Part shown: positions 50,687 to 62,741 of the stretch, piece after piece | Layout of the letters: each line of letters begins with the position of its first letter | Position numbering within the stretch: position 1 is the first letter of the stretch | NCBI GenBank assembly: GCA_928724745.1 | Contig: CAKMXJ010000003.1 | Coordinates: 1,116,001 to 1,180,000, forward strand | Direction: 5' to 3' | DNA: 64,000 nucleotides | Source of the DNA: Anthracocystis setariae | Lineage: Eukaryota; Basidiomycota; Ustilaginomycetes; Ustilaginales; Ustilaginaceae | The notes under the pieces: model-generated | Databases searched by the model: none | Seen by the model: only the letters and a program-made list of their open reading frames with translations | Told to the model about the DNA's origin: nothing | Position numbers and translations under genes: made by a program

Positions 50687-51616
50687 ATGAGCGATCGCGC
50701 CGTTCAAGCGATCGAAGAGGAGGTCGATTATGAAGGTCTTGGCAGCAACACCCCACTCCACATCAACATGATTGCCGGTTCCTTGGCTGGCATCAGCGAA
50801 CACGCAGTCATGTTCCCCGTCGATGTGATTCGTACGCGTATGCAGGTGCTTTCTGCCACTCCCGCAGCCACTTACACTGGTGTCGTTCAGGCGTTCAACC
50901 GTATCAGCACTTTGGAAGGTGCTCGTACGCTCTGGCGTGGTGTGGCCAGTGTCATCATGGGCGCGGGCCCTGCACATGCAGTCTACTTTGGCACATACGA
51001 GACCGTCAAGGAGGCGACGGGAGGCAATCGCGAAGGTCACCAGTTCGCCAGTACAGCGTTCGCCGGTGCATCAGCCACCATCGCAGCCGACGCCTTCATG
51101 AACCCATTCGATGTCATCAAGCAGCGCATGCAGATGCACGGCTCGCAGCACCGCACCGTGTTGCAATGCGCCTCGACCGTTTACAAGCAGGAAGGTCTCC
51201 GCGCATTCTACGTGTCGTACCCTACAACACTCACCATGACCGTCCCCTTCACAGCCGTGCAGTTCTCGGTCTACGAGTGGGCTAAGAAGGTGCTCAACCC
51301 GTCCGAAACCTACTCGCCCATGACGCACGTCAGCGCAGGTGCCTTCTCCGGTGCTGTCGCTGCGGCAGTCACCAACCCTCTCGACGTGGCCAAGACCTTG
51401 TTGCAGACACGAGGAAACAGCACCGATGCACAGATCCGCAACGCCTCCGGCATGTTTGAGGCTTTCAAGATCATTCATGCCCGCGAGGGTCTTAAGGGCT
51501 TCGCACGTGGGCTTTCGCCACGCGTACTCACCTTCATGCCATCCAATGCCCTCTGCTGGTTGTCGTACGAAGGTTTCCGATTCTTCCTACACGAGCAGAG
51601 CAAGGCCTCGGTCTAA
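50687..51616 (+). CDS. MRS4: Mitoferrin, mitochondrial iron carrier (MRS3/MRS4 type)
   Basis: 309 residues with the three-repeat mitochondrial carrier fold of the inner membrane. The signatures FPVDVIRTRMQ, MNPFDVIKQRMQMHG and TNPLDVAKTLLQTRG mark the odd-numbered helices. The first repeat start HINMIAGSLAGISEHAVMFPVD and the second-repeat MNPFDVIKQRMQ are typical of mitoferrins, which bring Fe2+ into the matrix for heme and Fe-S synthesis. The C-terminus GLSPRVLTFMPSNALCWLSYEGFRFFL also fits. Intronless, with C-ending codons. A TGATAA site about 720 bp upstream is the only GATA-type box I noticed nearby. Assignment to mitoferrin rather than another carrier is by motif resemblance. Confidence 0.92.
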   Translation: MSDRAVQAIEEEVDYEGLGSNTPLHINMIAGSLAGISEHAVMFPVDVIRTRMQVLSATPAATYTGVVQAFNRISTLEGARTLWRGVASVIMGAGPAHAVYFGTYETVKEATGGNREGHQFASTAFAGASATIAADAFMNPFDVIKQRMQMHGSQHRTVLQCASTVYKQEGLRAFYVSYPTTLTMTVPFTAVQFSVYEWAKKVLNPSETYSPMTHVSAGAFSGAVAAAVTNPLDVAKTLLQTRGNSTDAQIRNASGMFEAFKIIHAREGLKGFARGLSPRVLTFMPSNALCWLSYEGFRFFLHEQSKASV

Positions 51617-51904
51617 GCCATCACCCACACCAAGCTCCATCCCACCGCAACACTATAGATCCAGGGCAGCTTCAGCTGCTTTGTCCCACCTCCCGAACGA
51701 CACGAGGATTCGACGTCAACCTTGTGTTGACCATCTCATGCTGATACCGCGCGCACTTCATGTATGATCAGAGCAAAATTGTCACAGTTTTCAAGCGATT
51801 TGAACGAGTCAGCTTCTGCTGGTTGCTTTCTGGTATAGGATGGGTACAAATACATGTGTGAAGAGGTGTAGCTGTACAAAGAGCTTTACGATGCTGCAGG
51901 TGCT

Positions 51905-52669
51905 TCATCGACGACCGCTGGAACGGCCGAGATACTGATTGCCTAGGTTAGAGATGGCTTCTACCATAAAGGTTCCCTTGGGCCAGGGAATCCCAGCACC
52001 TCCCGTTCCGGGTATAGAGAGGTTCAATGAGGTTGGGGTCAAACTTCCCAGACTGGCTCCTACCACGGCTGCGCCTGCTCCTCCTGCCGATGCAATGGAC
52101 GCCTTTCTCGCCTTAGATGTTGCCTGTGCCGCTGCTACGATTTCGTTGATATTGGTTTCCACCACTAATCCGCCCTGAATGACTTCGTTCAGTATCGCAT
52201 GCACCTCGTCAAAGTGGAAGATGAGGTCCAACTCGCAAACGTTCTCGAAACACCTGTCCAAGCTCTCCACAAACACCTGGATCAGATCCAGAATCCCCAA
52301 CTCGCTCTCGCTCTGGTCTACGACAAATACAAAGTACAGCGTCGCATAGTGGCGGTAGATGACTCGCAGTTGGTCCTGATTGTGACGTGCCGAAGTTGAG
52401 GAAGTCAATGTGGAGGAAGCCGCGTTGGTTTCGGAACTCTTGCCTTTGGACAGCGAGGATGAGAAACGCACAGCGTCCGCAGGCGGAGGTAGAAGCGCGG
52501 TGAGTTCGGTTGCGTCGAGAAAGTTGCAGACTCCGTCGGGGCGCTTCGAGACGAGACGAAAGATTTCCTTGATGAGAGCTTGCTGACGTGAAGCTGGAAG
52601 CTGGGTATAGAATTTGGTGAGACGAGGTTTGCCGTGATTGTTGATGATGAGTGCTGCTCTGATCGTCAT
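51905..52669 (-). CDS. APS3: AP-3 complex sigma (small) subunit
   Basis: 255 residues from ATG at 52669 (MTIRAALIINNHGKPRLTKFY), the standard start of the family. It is the small subunit of the AP-3 adaptor, which sorts cargo from the Golgi/endosome to the vacuole. The longin-like core is present: YRHYATLYFVFVVDQSESELGILDLIQVFVESLDRCFENVCELDLIFHFDEVH and then LNEVIQGGLVVETNINEIV. It is longer than animal or yeast sigma-3 (~165-195) because of a Ser/Ala-rich insert at about residues 70-95 and an Ala/Gly-rich C-terminal tail. The frame extends upstream to 52807 but those residues are unrelated to the family. Confidence 0.93.
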   Translation of the reverse strand: MTIRAALIINNHGKPRLTKFYTQLPASRQQALIKEIFRLVSKRPDGVCNFLDATELTALLPPPADAVRFSSSLSKGKSSETNAASSTLTSSTSARHNQDQLRVIYRHYATLYFVFVVDQSESELGILDLIQVFVESLDRCFENVCELDLIFHFDEVHAILNEVIQGGLVVETNINEIVAAAQATSKARKASIASAGGAGAAVVGASLGSLTPTSLNLSIPGTGGAGIPWPKGTFMVEAISNLGNQYLGRSSGRR

Positions 52670-55608
<2,939 letters not shown>

Positions 55609-56006
55609 TGCATATGGCTCTCTCTTGGTGGTTAGATAGCGTAAATGTGAATGTGCCCCTTTTTTCGAGATCGAGTACGGAGTTAAGATGCGTGCTGTGT
55701 TTTTTTTTTTCGTCGCAGCAATGTGTGGAGGGGGAGAAGGGTGGAGTGAAGTGCATGGTGAGTGTCGTAGGTGGTGGTGGTGGGGTGGTGGGGAGGGGTT
55801 GGGTTGGGTTTCAGAGTGCGGAGCGGGTGTATGCTGCATGATGAGTATTGATTGCCTGGGGGGTGAGGGGGGTTTCTACGATGGTACAAGGGTGTGTGTG
55901 AAATTGGCGATGATGGAGAGAGAGAAGGGTTTGATTTACACATTGGGTGAGGAAGTTGGGGGGCAACAAGTTGAGCCAAAGGGAGGATATGTGTTGATTG
56001 TTTTTT
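55609..56006. other. Convergent 3' region, CDC48 / SHR3-like, with G-rich tract
   Basis: About 400 bp between two stops. It contains a T10 run near 55700 and a G-rich stretch at about 55770-55808 with five G tracts (55782-55808), which is a G-quadruplex pattern on the CDC48 sense strand, so it could lie in the 3' UTR. Confidence 0.6.
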
Positions 56007-56743
56007 TTACTTGTCCTTCTTTGCATCTGCGAGTTGCTTAGCCTGAAGTTTCCTCTTCTTCTCGGCCTCGATCGCGTCCTGTCTCTCCAGATACCATTGT
56101 GAGACCTGTAGCACGAGGACTCCGAAGAGGAGGACGGCGCAAATCGTGTTGCTGGCGGAGATGATTCGAATCGCGGCGACTTTCTCGTCCTGGGTCATGG
56201 CGCCGTCGGAGGGTTTGAAGTCTGATTCTCCCTTTTCGAATGCGTCCAGTTGGGATTGGCGTTGGGTTTGGATGGCTGAGGAGAGGAGGAGCTTGATGTT
56301 GGTCGGGTCGGAGATGAGACGAAGGTTAGGAACGCTGACGCCAAGGTACATGCAGATAGCTCCCATGAAGAGGACGAGGGAACCACCGTCAAAGTACTTG
56401 GCCATCTCATTCCATCGGTGCAGTTTGGCTATGAGACCGATGATTCCGAGCCCCATCATCCCGTGTAGCAGCGCAGTGACAGCCAAGGGCGCGTTGAAGA
56501 GGGAGAGGTAGAATCGCTCAGCAGCATCGATCGACGAGTCAGCCATGTTGGATGAATACAGAAGCGGGAAATCGTAGATCGAGGCGATAAAAATCACTCC
56601 TACCCACGTCGATGACGGGAAACAGCGGGAGAGTAAACGTGTCAGTACGTTTGATACAGCCAGTTGGATAGATGCGGGGGAAGGTGTTGCTTACCGAAGA
56701 GAAACGATGTGCTCGAGATGATGAAGCCGCTACGGAAACCCAT
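56007..56743 (-). CDS. SHR3: SHR3-like ER packaging chaperone for amino-acid permeases, two exons
   Basis: Exon 1 (56743-56695, 49 nt) encodes MGFRSGFIISSTSFLF. A 95-nt intron (GTAAGC...TACTGAC...GTAG) follows, and exon 2 is 56599-56007. The join in phase 1 completes a Gly codon and reads FLFGVIFIASIYDFPLLYSS, which is the family's first membrane segment; total 213 residues, close to yeast Shr3 (210). Four hydrophobic spans are visible, with NAPLAVTALLHGMMGLGIIGLIAKL after a lumenal loop, then VVLFMGAICMYLGV-like and ICAVLLFGVLVLQVSQWYLE. The C-terminal tail is Lys-rich. Family role: prevents aggregation of newly made permeases and helps load them into COPII vesicles at the ER. Confidence 0.9.
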
Positions 56744-57231
56744 CTTGCCGAAATCTTGCCGTGCAATGTAACCAGTGAGTCGATGATGGTGGAGAGACGG
56801 AAAGCTAGGATGGTGGCGGTGACAGTGTGTCGTACAAATCGCGGATGCGGAGAATAAGCTGCTGCACAAGCGGGAATGATTGACAGAAGAAAAATTATAG
56901 CTCTCAAAGATGGGCATGTGCTCTGCACTGCACGGTCCTGTCGAATAAATCCCCACTCGAACCGCGTACAGTATGCGCTCGTTCTAGCCTTTGCCCAGGA
57001 CAGTATCCACGCAATCACTTATCCCCATCCGTTCATGAGTTCGTCACACTAAAACACACCAACATCCTGCTGTGGTGAGCACATCCTTGAAATGCCTCTA
57101 ACTGAAAGGCCTGTATTGACAAGAGAAGAACGACACCAAGCTGCAATACGTATGACGGGACGGAACGCAAACTCTATAAACATCCTTAGCCGGCAAGCAG
57201 TGGAGCTGTTCATTGCGAATCTGGAAGATTC
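56744..57231. promoter_or_regulatory. Promoter side of SHR3-like gene and 3' side of the GDP-mannose transporter gene
   Basis: 488 bp between tandem - strand genes; TACAGTA at 56967-56973 is another copy of the recurrent element. Confidence 0.4.
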
Positions 57232-58644
57232 TCAATCTTTCCTCTCGTTGAGATTGTGCATTGGCAAGGCCACGCCATCCTTGGATCCAGCCAAGGCCGT
57301 AGTTCCATTCGCAGACGAGGTGGAAGCGATCTTGTCCGCCTCGGCCTGCTTGTTCTTGCCGACAGCGTAGAGGAGACCGGCGAAAAAGCCGACCAGGATC
57401 GCGCTGACGCTCGAGGTTGAAACCTCGGGATCGTGGAAGAACACCATACCACTGAGCGCAACCGGCAGCTTGTTGACAGCACCCACCATGCTGTACGTGG
57501 TACTCGAAGTGGCGCGGATGCACCACGCGGTGGTGTAGCTGATCAGAATGGCGCAAGCGCCAGAGAAGAAGATGGCCGAAATCAGCTTGGTCTGCTTGTC
57601 ATCGGGGAAGTTCTTGTGGAGATTGGTAGCCGACCAGTCCTCGACAAGGAAGGACATGACAAGTAGGACGGGGATGCTGAGGGCATTGTTGTAATACATG
57701 GTGTCCCAGTCCTTGAAGCCGGTCACCTTGATGCGTTTGCGCATGAGAAGCACGTAGGTGGCACTGCAGATACAGTTGAGAGCCATCCAAAGGTAGCCGC
57801 TGGACAAAACACCGTAACCGCGGAAGCCATCGAAAACGTCGTCGGAAGAAGAGCTGTCGACCTGGGCATTCAAAGCATCCTTTTCGGCCTGCAATGGGTC
57901 GGTGATGGGGACCATCATGCCAGTGGTGCTGTTGACGGCCATACCGCCGATGATGGAGTCGGGAGTGTGCGGCATTGAAACATTGCTAATTTCGAGCACA
58001 GTGCAGATGTCGGACCAAGCAGCGATGACGGACGAAAGCACCATGAGCAGGAAACTGAGCAGCACGATCCGGGTGACGCGACCGCCGAACCACATGACTT
58101 CTCCGTAGGCGATCAAGATGATGGTGAGATTCTTGAAGATGGTGTACACCGAAATGTTGAGGTGCTGGAGCGCTTTGCTGCTAGTGTAGATCACGAGAAC
58201 GAGCATGGTACTCAGCGGCATCCAGTTGATCGCATCCTTCTTGTTGAGTCCGCGAAGTTGAATGAGACCGATTCGTTCGGCGACCCAGACGCAGCTGACG
58301 CCGACGCTAGACTGAATGAGAAGCACGAGAAGGTTCATGTTGAATCCTGCGCCAGAAACAGTGAACTTGTTGACCACGGTCATGGTGATACTGGCAGCAC
58401 AGTAACTTAGGATCGGAGCCAATGCCATGATACCAATCTTGGGCCTCTCATCGTTGCGCGCGGCTTTGCCGCCCAACCGCACATCTTGGCGTGCATTGCT
58501 GTCCGAGCCGCTGAGGAAGGGAGCGTGATCGTTTTCTGAAGGACTGGCGGGTCTTGTGATTTCTGGCGTCTGCTGTGAAGCACCGTGCGACAATTCGACG
58601 CGTGTCTCTTGGGGCGCAAAGAATGATCTGTTGCCGGACGACAT
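57232..58644 (-). CDS. VRG4: GDP-mannose transporter (VRG4/GMT type)
   Basis: 470 residues, intronless. A nucleotide-sugar transporter of the Golgi that brings in GDP-mannose for glycoprotein and glycolipid mannosylation in exchange for GMP. About ten hydrophobic spans are seen. Diagnostic stretches: [36 protein letters not shown] (conserved FKNLTI-GE block) and, near the C-terminus, [21 protein letters not shown], the position of the GALNK-type GDP-mannose motif (here GAVNK). Compared with yeast Vrg4 (~337) it has a longer hydrophilic N-terminus (~75 residues) and an acidic Ser/Asp loop in the middle (around residues 225-275). It is tandem with the SHR3-like gene on the same strand. Confidence 0.92.
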   Translation of the reverse strand: MSSGNRSFFAPQETRVELSHGASQQTPEITRPASPSENDHAPFLSGSDSNARQDVRLGGKAARNDERPKIGIMALAPILSYCAASITMTVVNKFTVSGAGFNMNLLVLLIQSSVGVSCVWVAERIGLIQLRGLNKKDAINWMPLSTMLVLVIYTSSKALQHLNISVYTIFKNLTIILIAYGEVMWFGGRVTRIVLLSFLLMVLSSVIAAWSDICTVLEISNVSMPHTPDSIIGGMAVNSTTGMMVPITDPLQAEKDALNAQVDSSSSDDVFDGFRGYGVLSSGYLWMALNCICSATYVLLMRKRIKVTGFKDWDTMYYNNALSIPVLLVMSFLVEDWSATNLHKNFPDDKQTKLISAIFFSGACAILISYTTAWCIRATSSTTYSMVGAVNKLPVALSGMVFFHDPEVSTSSVSAILVGFFAGLLYAVGKNKQAEADKIASTSSANGTTALAGSKDGVALPMHNLNERKD

Positions 58645-59208
58645 GTTGAGCTTGAGACTATGAGCTGGATCGATGATCCAAACCGAGCAACAGTGGCGTT
58701 TGACGTTTTGGGTGGTGGCGTTCGCGTTCGAATGGGCAGGTTAGGCTACCAAGGACGAATCGGATGCAGGTCAAGGCGACAGAGTAGAGGATTCGAATCG
58801 ACGCCTAAACTGTTGATTGGCAACTCGGCGACGTGAAGAGGAGGAGTATGTCAAAGCCGGAAGCGAGCGTGTTGGTCGTATCGGAAGACGATCCAGTTGC
58901 TTGAAGCGATCTCGCGCCAAATCCTTTGCTGCCGCGGCGTTGGCTTTACCCTGTTGTGCGATATACAAGACTAGTAGTGGCGAGCGGCAAGATCGGCCAT
59001 TCCGATGTTGAAGGTAGACTGGGGTGGTGGATGGGAGCAACAGCGGGCGCCAAAGACCGGAGGCGATAGCAGAGAATGACAGTTAATAGCGGAGCCAACA
59101 GGTGTGGCTTGCAGGCTAAGTGCTCGTATCTGCTGTGCGGTGCTGTCGGTGCTGGAAGCCGCACTGTGCACCCACTTGGTACTGGAAAGCTTTTTTTTTT
59201 TTTTAAAG
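58645..59208. promoter_or_regulatory. Promoter side of the GDP-mannose transporter gene, up to the transposon
   Basis: About 560 bp; a T14 run (59191-59204) lies just outside the transposon target TA. No other element recognised. Confidence 0.4.
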
Positions 59209-59210
59209 TA

Positions 59211-59365
59211 TTCCTTTTTCAAGATGTCTTCGTGAATTAATGTAACATGTTCGGGAAACATTGCTCGACGTCATCGTGATTGCTTGTTCTGATCGTGAAT
59301 TGGTATGATGTCATTGTGAGCTATAATTGGATGTTATCGTGAACTAGCGCTGTTGTTATCGGGAC
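59211..59365 (+). repeat. Left terminal inverted repeat, 155 bp
   Basis: Matches the reverse complement of 60646-60800. Within it the unit ATCGTGAAyTA or close variants recur at about 59230, 59274, 59292, 59313 and 59336. Confidence 0.93.
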
Positions 59366-59448
59366 GCTCAGGCCTCCACCATCCAATAAGATCAATCTTG
59401 TCGTCGCCGCTGTCTTGTCTGTGTAAATACTGACACCATCTCTTCGCA

Positions 59449-60576
59449 ATGCCGGCCTCCCAAGTCAGAAAGAAGCGTAACAGCGTACCTGATGCTGTCT
59501 GAGAATGGATTGTGGACGACATCCTGCATCGAGGTCACACTAAAGCCGAGGTAGCGAGGCGATACCGGCTGCCGTGGTCGACCGTCGATAGCATCGTCCG
59601 AAAGTTCGAGGATGAAGGCGTAGTCGAAGCAACAAGGAAGAAAGGTGGAGCATTCCGTGGTAAGCGTGTACAAGAACAGCATGTCGACGTGATCAAGAGC
59701 TTCGTCTACCTCCATCCCGGTGCGACGATCGAGGAGATCCAAGCTCATCTGCTTGAGCGGACCGGTCTCAGCATCTCCAGTTCAGCTCTTCATGCCGCAC
59801 TTCGAGAAGAATGTCACCTTACGATCAAGAGAGTTGGAATTGAACATGATAAGCATAACTCCGAGGCAGCGATCCAGTCGAGGATGACATGGGTCAATGA
59901 ACTGAGATCGCACGGCATCTCTATCGAGAACTTCATATACCTTGATGAAGCCAGGTTTCATCTGCAACAGACGAGGAGGATCGGCAGGAGCCCAGCAGGA
60001 ACTCGAGCGGTACAGCGGAACAGGCCGTACAACCGTGGTGCGAACCACTCGCTTCTCGTCGCCATCGACAAGAATGGGCTCATCGGTAAGCAGTTCAAAA
60101 AGGGAGCGTACAATGCAGACACGTTCAGAGACTTCCTCCGCACAGAAGTCTTCCCGAACATCGAACCAGGCAGGACGATGGTGCTCGACAACGTCCAGTT
60201 CCACCACAGCGTCAAGGTGAAGACAGCAATCATCGAGGCCGGCCACAACTGGAGATATCTGCCGGCCTACTCTCCATGGTTCAACATCGCCGAGAAGGTG
60301 TTCGCCAAGATCAAACCGTTCGTCAACAGACAGGATCTCCAAGAGGCCTCAGATATCGAGAACTGGATCGACGCTTGCATTGCTACAATCACGCCGGAGA
60401 TCGCACAAGGATGGCTGCGAGAGACCATGCGCTGGATGATGGTGGCAGAGCATGGTCATCCGCTCTCAGACGATCACGACGCCGAGACAGCACTTCGGCA
60501 GTACGGTCTATGGACAGATCTATCGGATACAGCTCATCTCGATCCTCATCCGGCCGAATCTTCTCATGTTCAGTAG
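59449..60576 (+). pseudogene. Tc1/mariner (IS630-Tc1) transposase, DD34E, interrupted by one in-frame TGA
   Basis: The frame beginning at ATG 59449 (MPASQVRKKRNSVPDAV) meets TGA at 59500-59502 after 17 codons and then stays open for 358 codons to TAG at 60574-60576. The N-terminal part is a helix-turn-helix region (HTKAEVARRYRLPWSTVDSIVRKFEDEG). The catalytic residues are the Asp of FIYLDEARFHL, the Asp of MVLDNVQFHH and the Glu of SPWFNIAEKVF; I count 34 residues between the last two, so DD34E. No ATG follows the stop until deep in the protein. A single C-to-T change at a CGA codon would explain the stop. It is therefore probably a nonsense-inactivated copy unless a full-length copy elsewhere acts in trans. 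Confidence 0.88.
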
Positions 60577-60645
60577 CTCTTGTTGTGTTCTCGCAATGCG
60601 GAAGTTTGATAACATTGACATTGAATAGCAAGTCTGTGCGCTTGA

Positions 60646-60800
60646 GTCCCGATAACAACAGCATTAGTTCACGATCACATGTAGCTATAGTTCACGCTAA
60701 CATCATACTAATTCACAATCAGAACAAGCAATCACGATGACGAGTAGCAATGTTTCCCGAACATGTTACATTAATTCACGAAGACATCCTGAAAAAGGAA
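60646..60800 (-). repeat. Right terminal inverted repeat, 155 bp
   Basis: Reverse complement of the left repeat; the first ~55 bp from the tip differ at only one position. It contains the same reiterated TAGTTCACGAT-type units. Confidence 0.93.
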
Positions 60801-60802
60801 TA

Positions 60803-61260
60803 AAAGACTGCTACCCACCGCTGTGGTGTGAAGGTGACAGAGTGTGGTGCATTCAAGCCGAGAGACCGCTGGCGTTGAGTTCAGACGCTCCCCGAGCTAT
60901 GCGGGCTCGGCACTCGGGCTCGCCGAACTACCAACAGGTCCAAGTACATTATCGAATATTTTGGGTTTGTTAGATCTATGGAAACGGCAGCCCCCATTCC
61001 AATCACAAAAGTTTCGACGTGGCAGCAAAGGGACAAACAGGTTAGCGTGTGCGTCGCTTGTCAGGTTTCGGCTCCGCCGAGTGCCGTTGACAGGCGCACG
61101 CCTCCTAGCCAAGCTCTATATATTATTATTTTTATATTTCACTTTCAGCCACGCAACTCCGTCGAGCACGGGTCACTTTCTATGGATTCGGGTTCGCATC
61201 TTGGTTTATCGCATCCATCATCGTATCCTACGTTCCGTTCAACCATCATAGAAAAGCATC
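60803..61260. promoter_or_regulatory. Promoter region of the PBDC1-like gene
   Basis: 458 bp from the transposon target site to the PBDC1-like ATG. An AT-rich stretch with TATATATTATT at about 61117-61127, roughly 135 bp before the ATG, is a possible TATA region. Confidence 0.45.
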
Positions 61261-62113
61261 ATGTCAACTGGGACCTTTGACGCCAACAAGGCGCAGAACT
61301 TGCCCGAAATCGAGAAGCAGATGGCTGTTCGATGTGTCGAGCATGCGCAGACCTACTGGAACCTCTTGGAAAAGATCAAGCCTTCATCGCTTCGATTGAC
61401 AAAGTGAGTCTCTTCCGCTCGGTGCCAAGCCTCAAAGCTGTCAAGCTCACAAGCCCTGCCTCCAGTACTTCACAGCAGCGCTCGATCGTTGAGATGACGG
61501 TTCCTTACTGACAACTCTCTCTCTCTCTGTCTCTCTCTCTCTCTTCCCGCGGCGTCAATGACTCCAACCACATCTCACGGTATCATCAGGCTCGACGATG
61601 AAATGTACGAGGATTTCCAAACCACTTTTCCGGAGCTCTCCGAGGCTACTGATTCCAAGTCGGTGCTCAAGATCGACGAGGAGGCCATGAAGAGCCCTGC
61701 CGGCAAGGAAAAATGGAGAGTGTTCATCAACAAGTACGAGAACAAGGTTGCCGACTTCAACTTTGGCACTTTGATCCGTACTGATGCTTCGGATGAGTAC
61801 ACCCAGTTCAACACCACCTTTGGTACGTAGATGATCCTTCGTTCGAATCTGTTGCTTGCGTCCCCCTTCTTCCTAACATCTTTGTTTGCCCCGCCCTTCT
61901 CCAACGTGATTCGCTCGCCCACCGCTTCTGATGGCTTCCTTCTTCAACGCACTACTCGCTGCCTCCTGGTTCAAATGTACAGTCACACGCCTTCAGTTCT
62001 ACGTCTACGAGATCGCACGTTGCCGTCGTGGCCTCAACGATTGGGTCTACGAAAAGGCCCAGAAGGAAGCAGCCAAGGAGAAAGCCAAGAAGGCAGAGAC
62101 GAGCAACAAGTAA
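61261..62113 (+). CDS. PBDC1 / YPL225W-like protein (eEF1A cotranslational chaperone family), three exons
   Basis: Exons 61261-61403, 61590-61822 and 61983-62113; introns of 186 nt (GTGAGT...ATCAG, with a CT-repeat tract) and 160 nt (GTACGT...GTACAG). The joins complete Lys and Val codons, total 168 residues. Recognisable stretches: MAVRCVEHAQTYWNLLEKI, WRVFINKYENKVADFNFGTL and TTFVTRLQFYVYEIARCRRGLND, which match the conserved WxxF...DFN(Y/F)GTL(L/I)R and IEIARNREG blocks of PBDC1 (DUF757). The yeast member acts as a chaperone for newly made eEF1A; this is family knowledge. The C-terminus is a Lys/Ala-rich helix. No single exon is long enough to look like a gene by itself, so it is easily missed. 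Confidence 0.92.
61517..61553. repeat. CT dinucleotide tract in intron 1 of the PBDC1-like gene
   Basis: Interrupted CT repeat of ~36 nt, 35-70 nt before the acceptor, so it serves as an extended pyrimidine tract. Confidence 0.85.
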
Positions 62114-62741
62114 ATCACCCGTATCCTCTTGCATACTACACCGCATTGAACAGCTTTTGTCTTCCCTCGTCAAAACATAGCATTCTCAACTTGCCACATC
62201 GCATTGCATTCTCCAATGTCTCATCCCGTCTTGATTCACTCAAAGAGACGAACTACTGCACACTTCTCGCTGCGAGAGCATTGACAAGTCTGTCTCTGCC
62301 AGCATCATATCGAAGCGAAGAGGTGGGGAATCCAGTCCGCTCTCCGCTGGAATGCGGGCTGCAAGATAGGTGCATCACCTTTCGATTGCTGCAGCGTGCT
62401 TGAGGTTTAAGCGGACAGGGTGAAATTGGGAATATTTGTTAGATTATAAATGTAGACATTTGCTTAAGTTTGACCACGGTCCGGTGCGTGTTTCGGCGAC
62501 GGGGAATTGAATGGCCGAGCATCACCGAAGAAAAGGGTGTTGCGGGGGAATATTGTCGGTTAATAGCGACGACCCTCTCCTCCTTCGGCCCCACTTTCTT
62601 TTCCGCCGACGCCAGTTCCTTAGTCAGGCACATGTCTGCCAAGCAACACCTTGGCCTTTAAAGGTTACTTCTTGGAGTGAGCATCGTAGCTTCGTCCTGA
62701 AGTCACCACCATTGCCAACTCTCCTGAAAACTAGATTCAAG
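62114..62741. promoter_or_regulatory. Promoter region of the D-lactate dehydrogenase gene
   Basis: 628 bp between tandem + strand genes (PBDC1-like 3' flank and DLD 5' flank). No motif I can name. Confidence 0.4.

Larger units (their letters stand above)
59211..60800 (+). mobile_element. Tc1/mariner-superfamily DNA transposon, complete ends, TA target duplication
   Basis: A 1590-bp element flanked by TA at 59209-59210 and 60801-60802. Its ends are 155-bp inverted repeats (59211-59365 and 60646-60800) that I align without gaps and with about 17 mismatches; the outermost bases are TTCCTTTTTCA. It carries one transposase frame with a DD34E-type catalytic triad. It sits between the GDP-mannose transporter and PBDC1-like genes, in neither coding region. 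Ends and target site are intact, so the insertion is probably recent on an evolutionary scale, but the transposase frame has one nonsense codon (see there). Confidence 0.93.

Noticed and set aside
59211..60800. Whether the transposon region is instead a retrotransposon or a host gene
   Set aside because: There is no reverse transcriptase or long terminal repeat; the inverted ends, TA site and DD34E triad define a cut-and-paste element.
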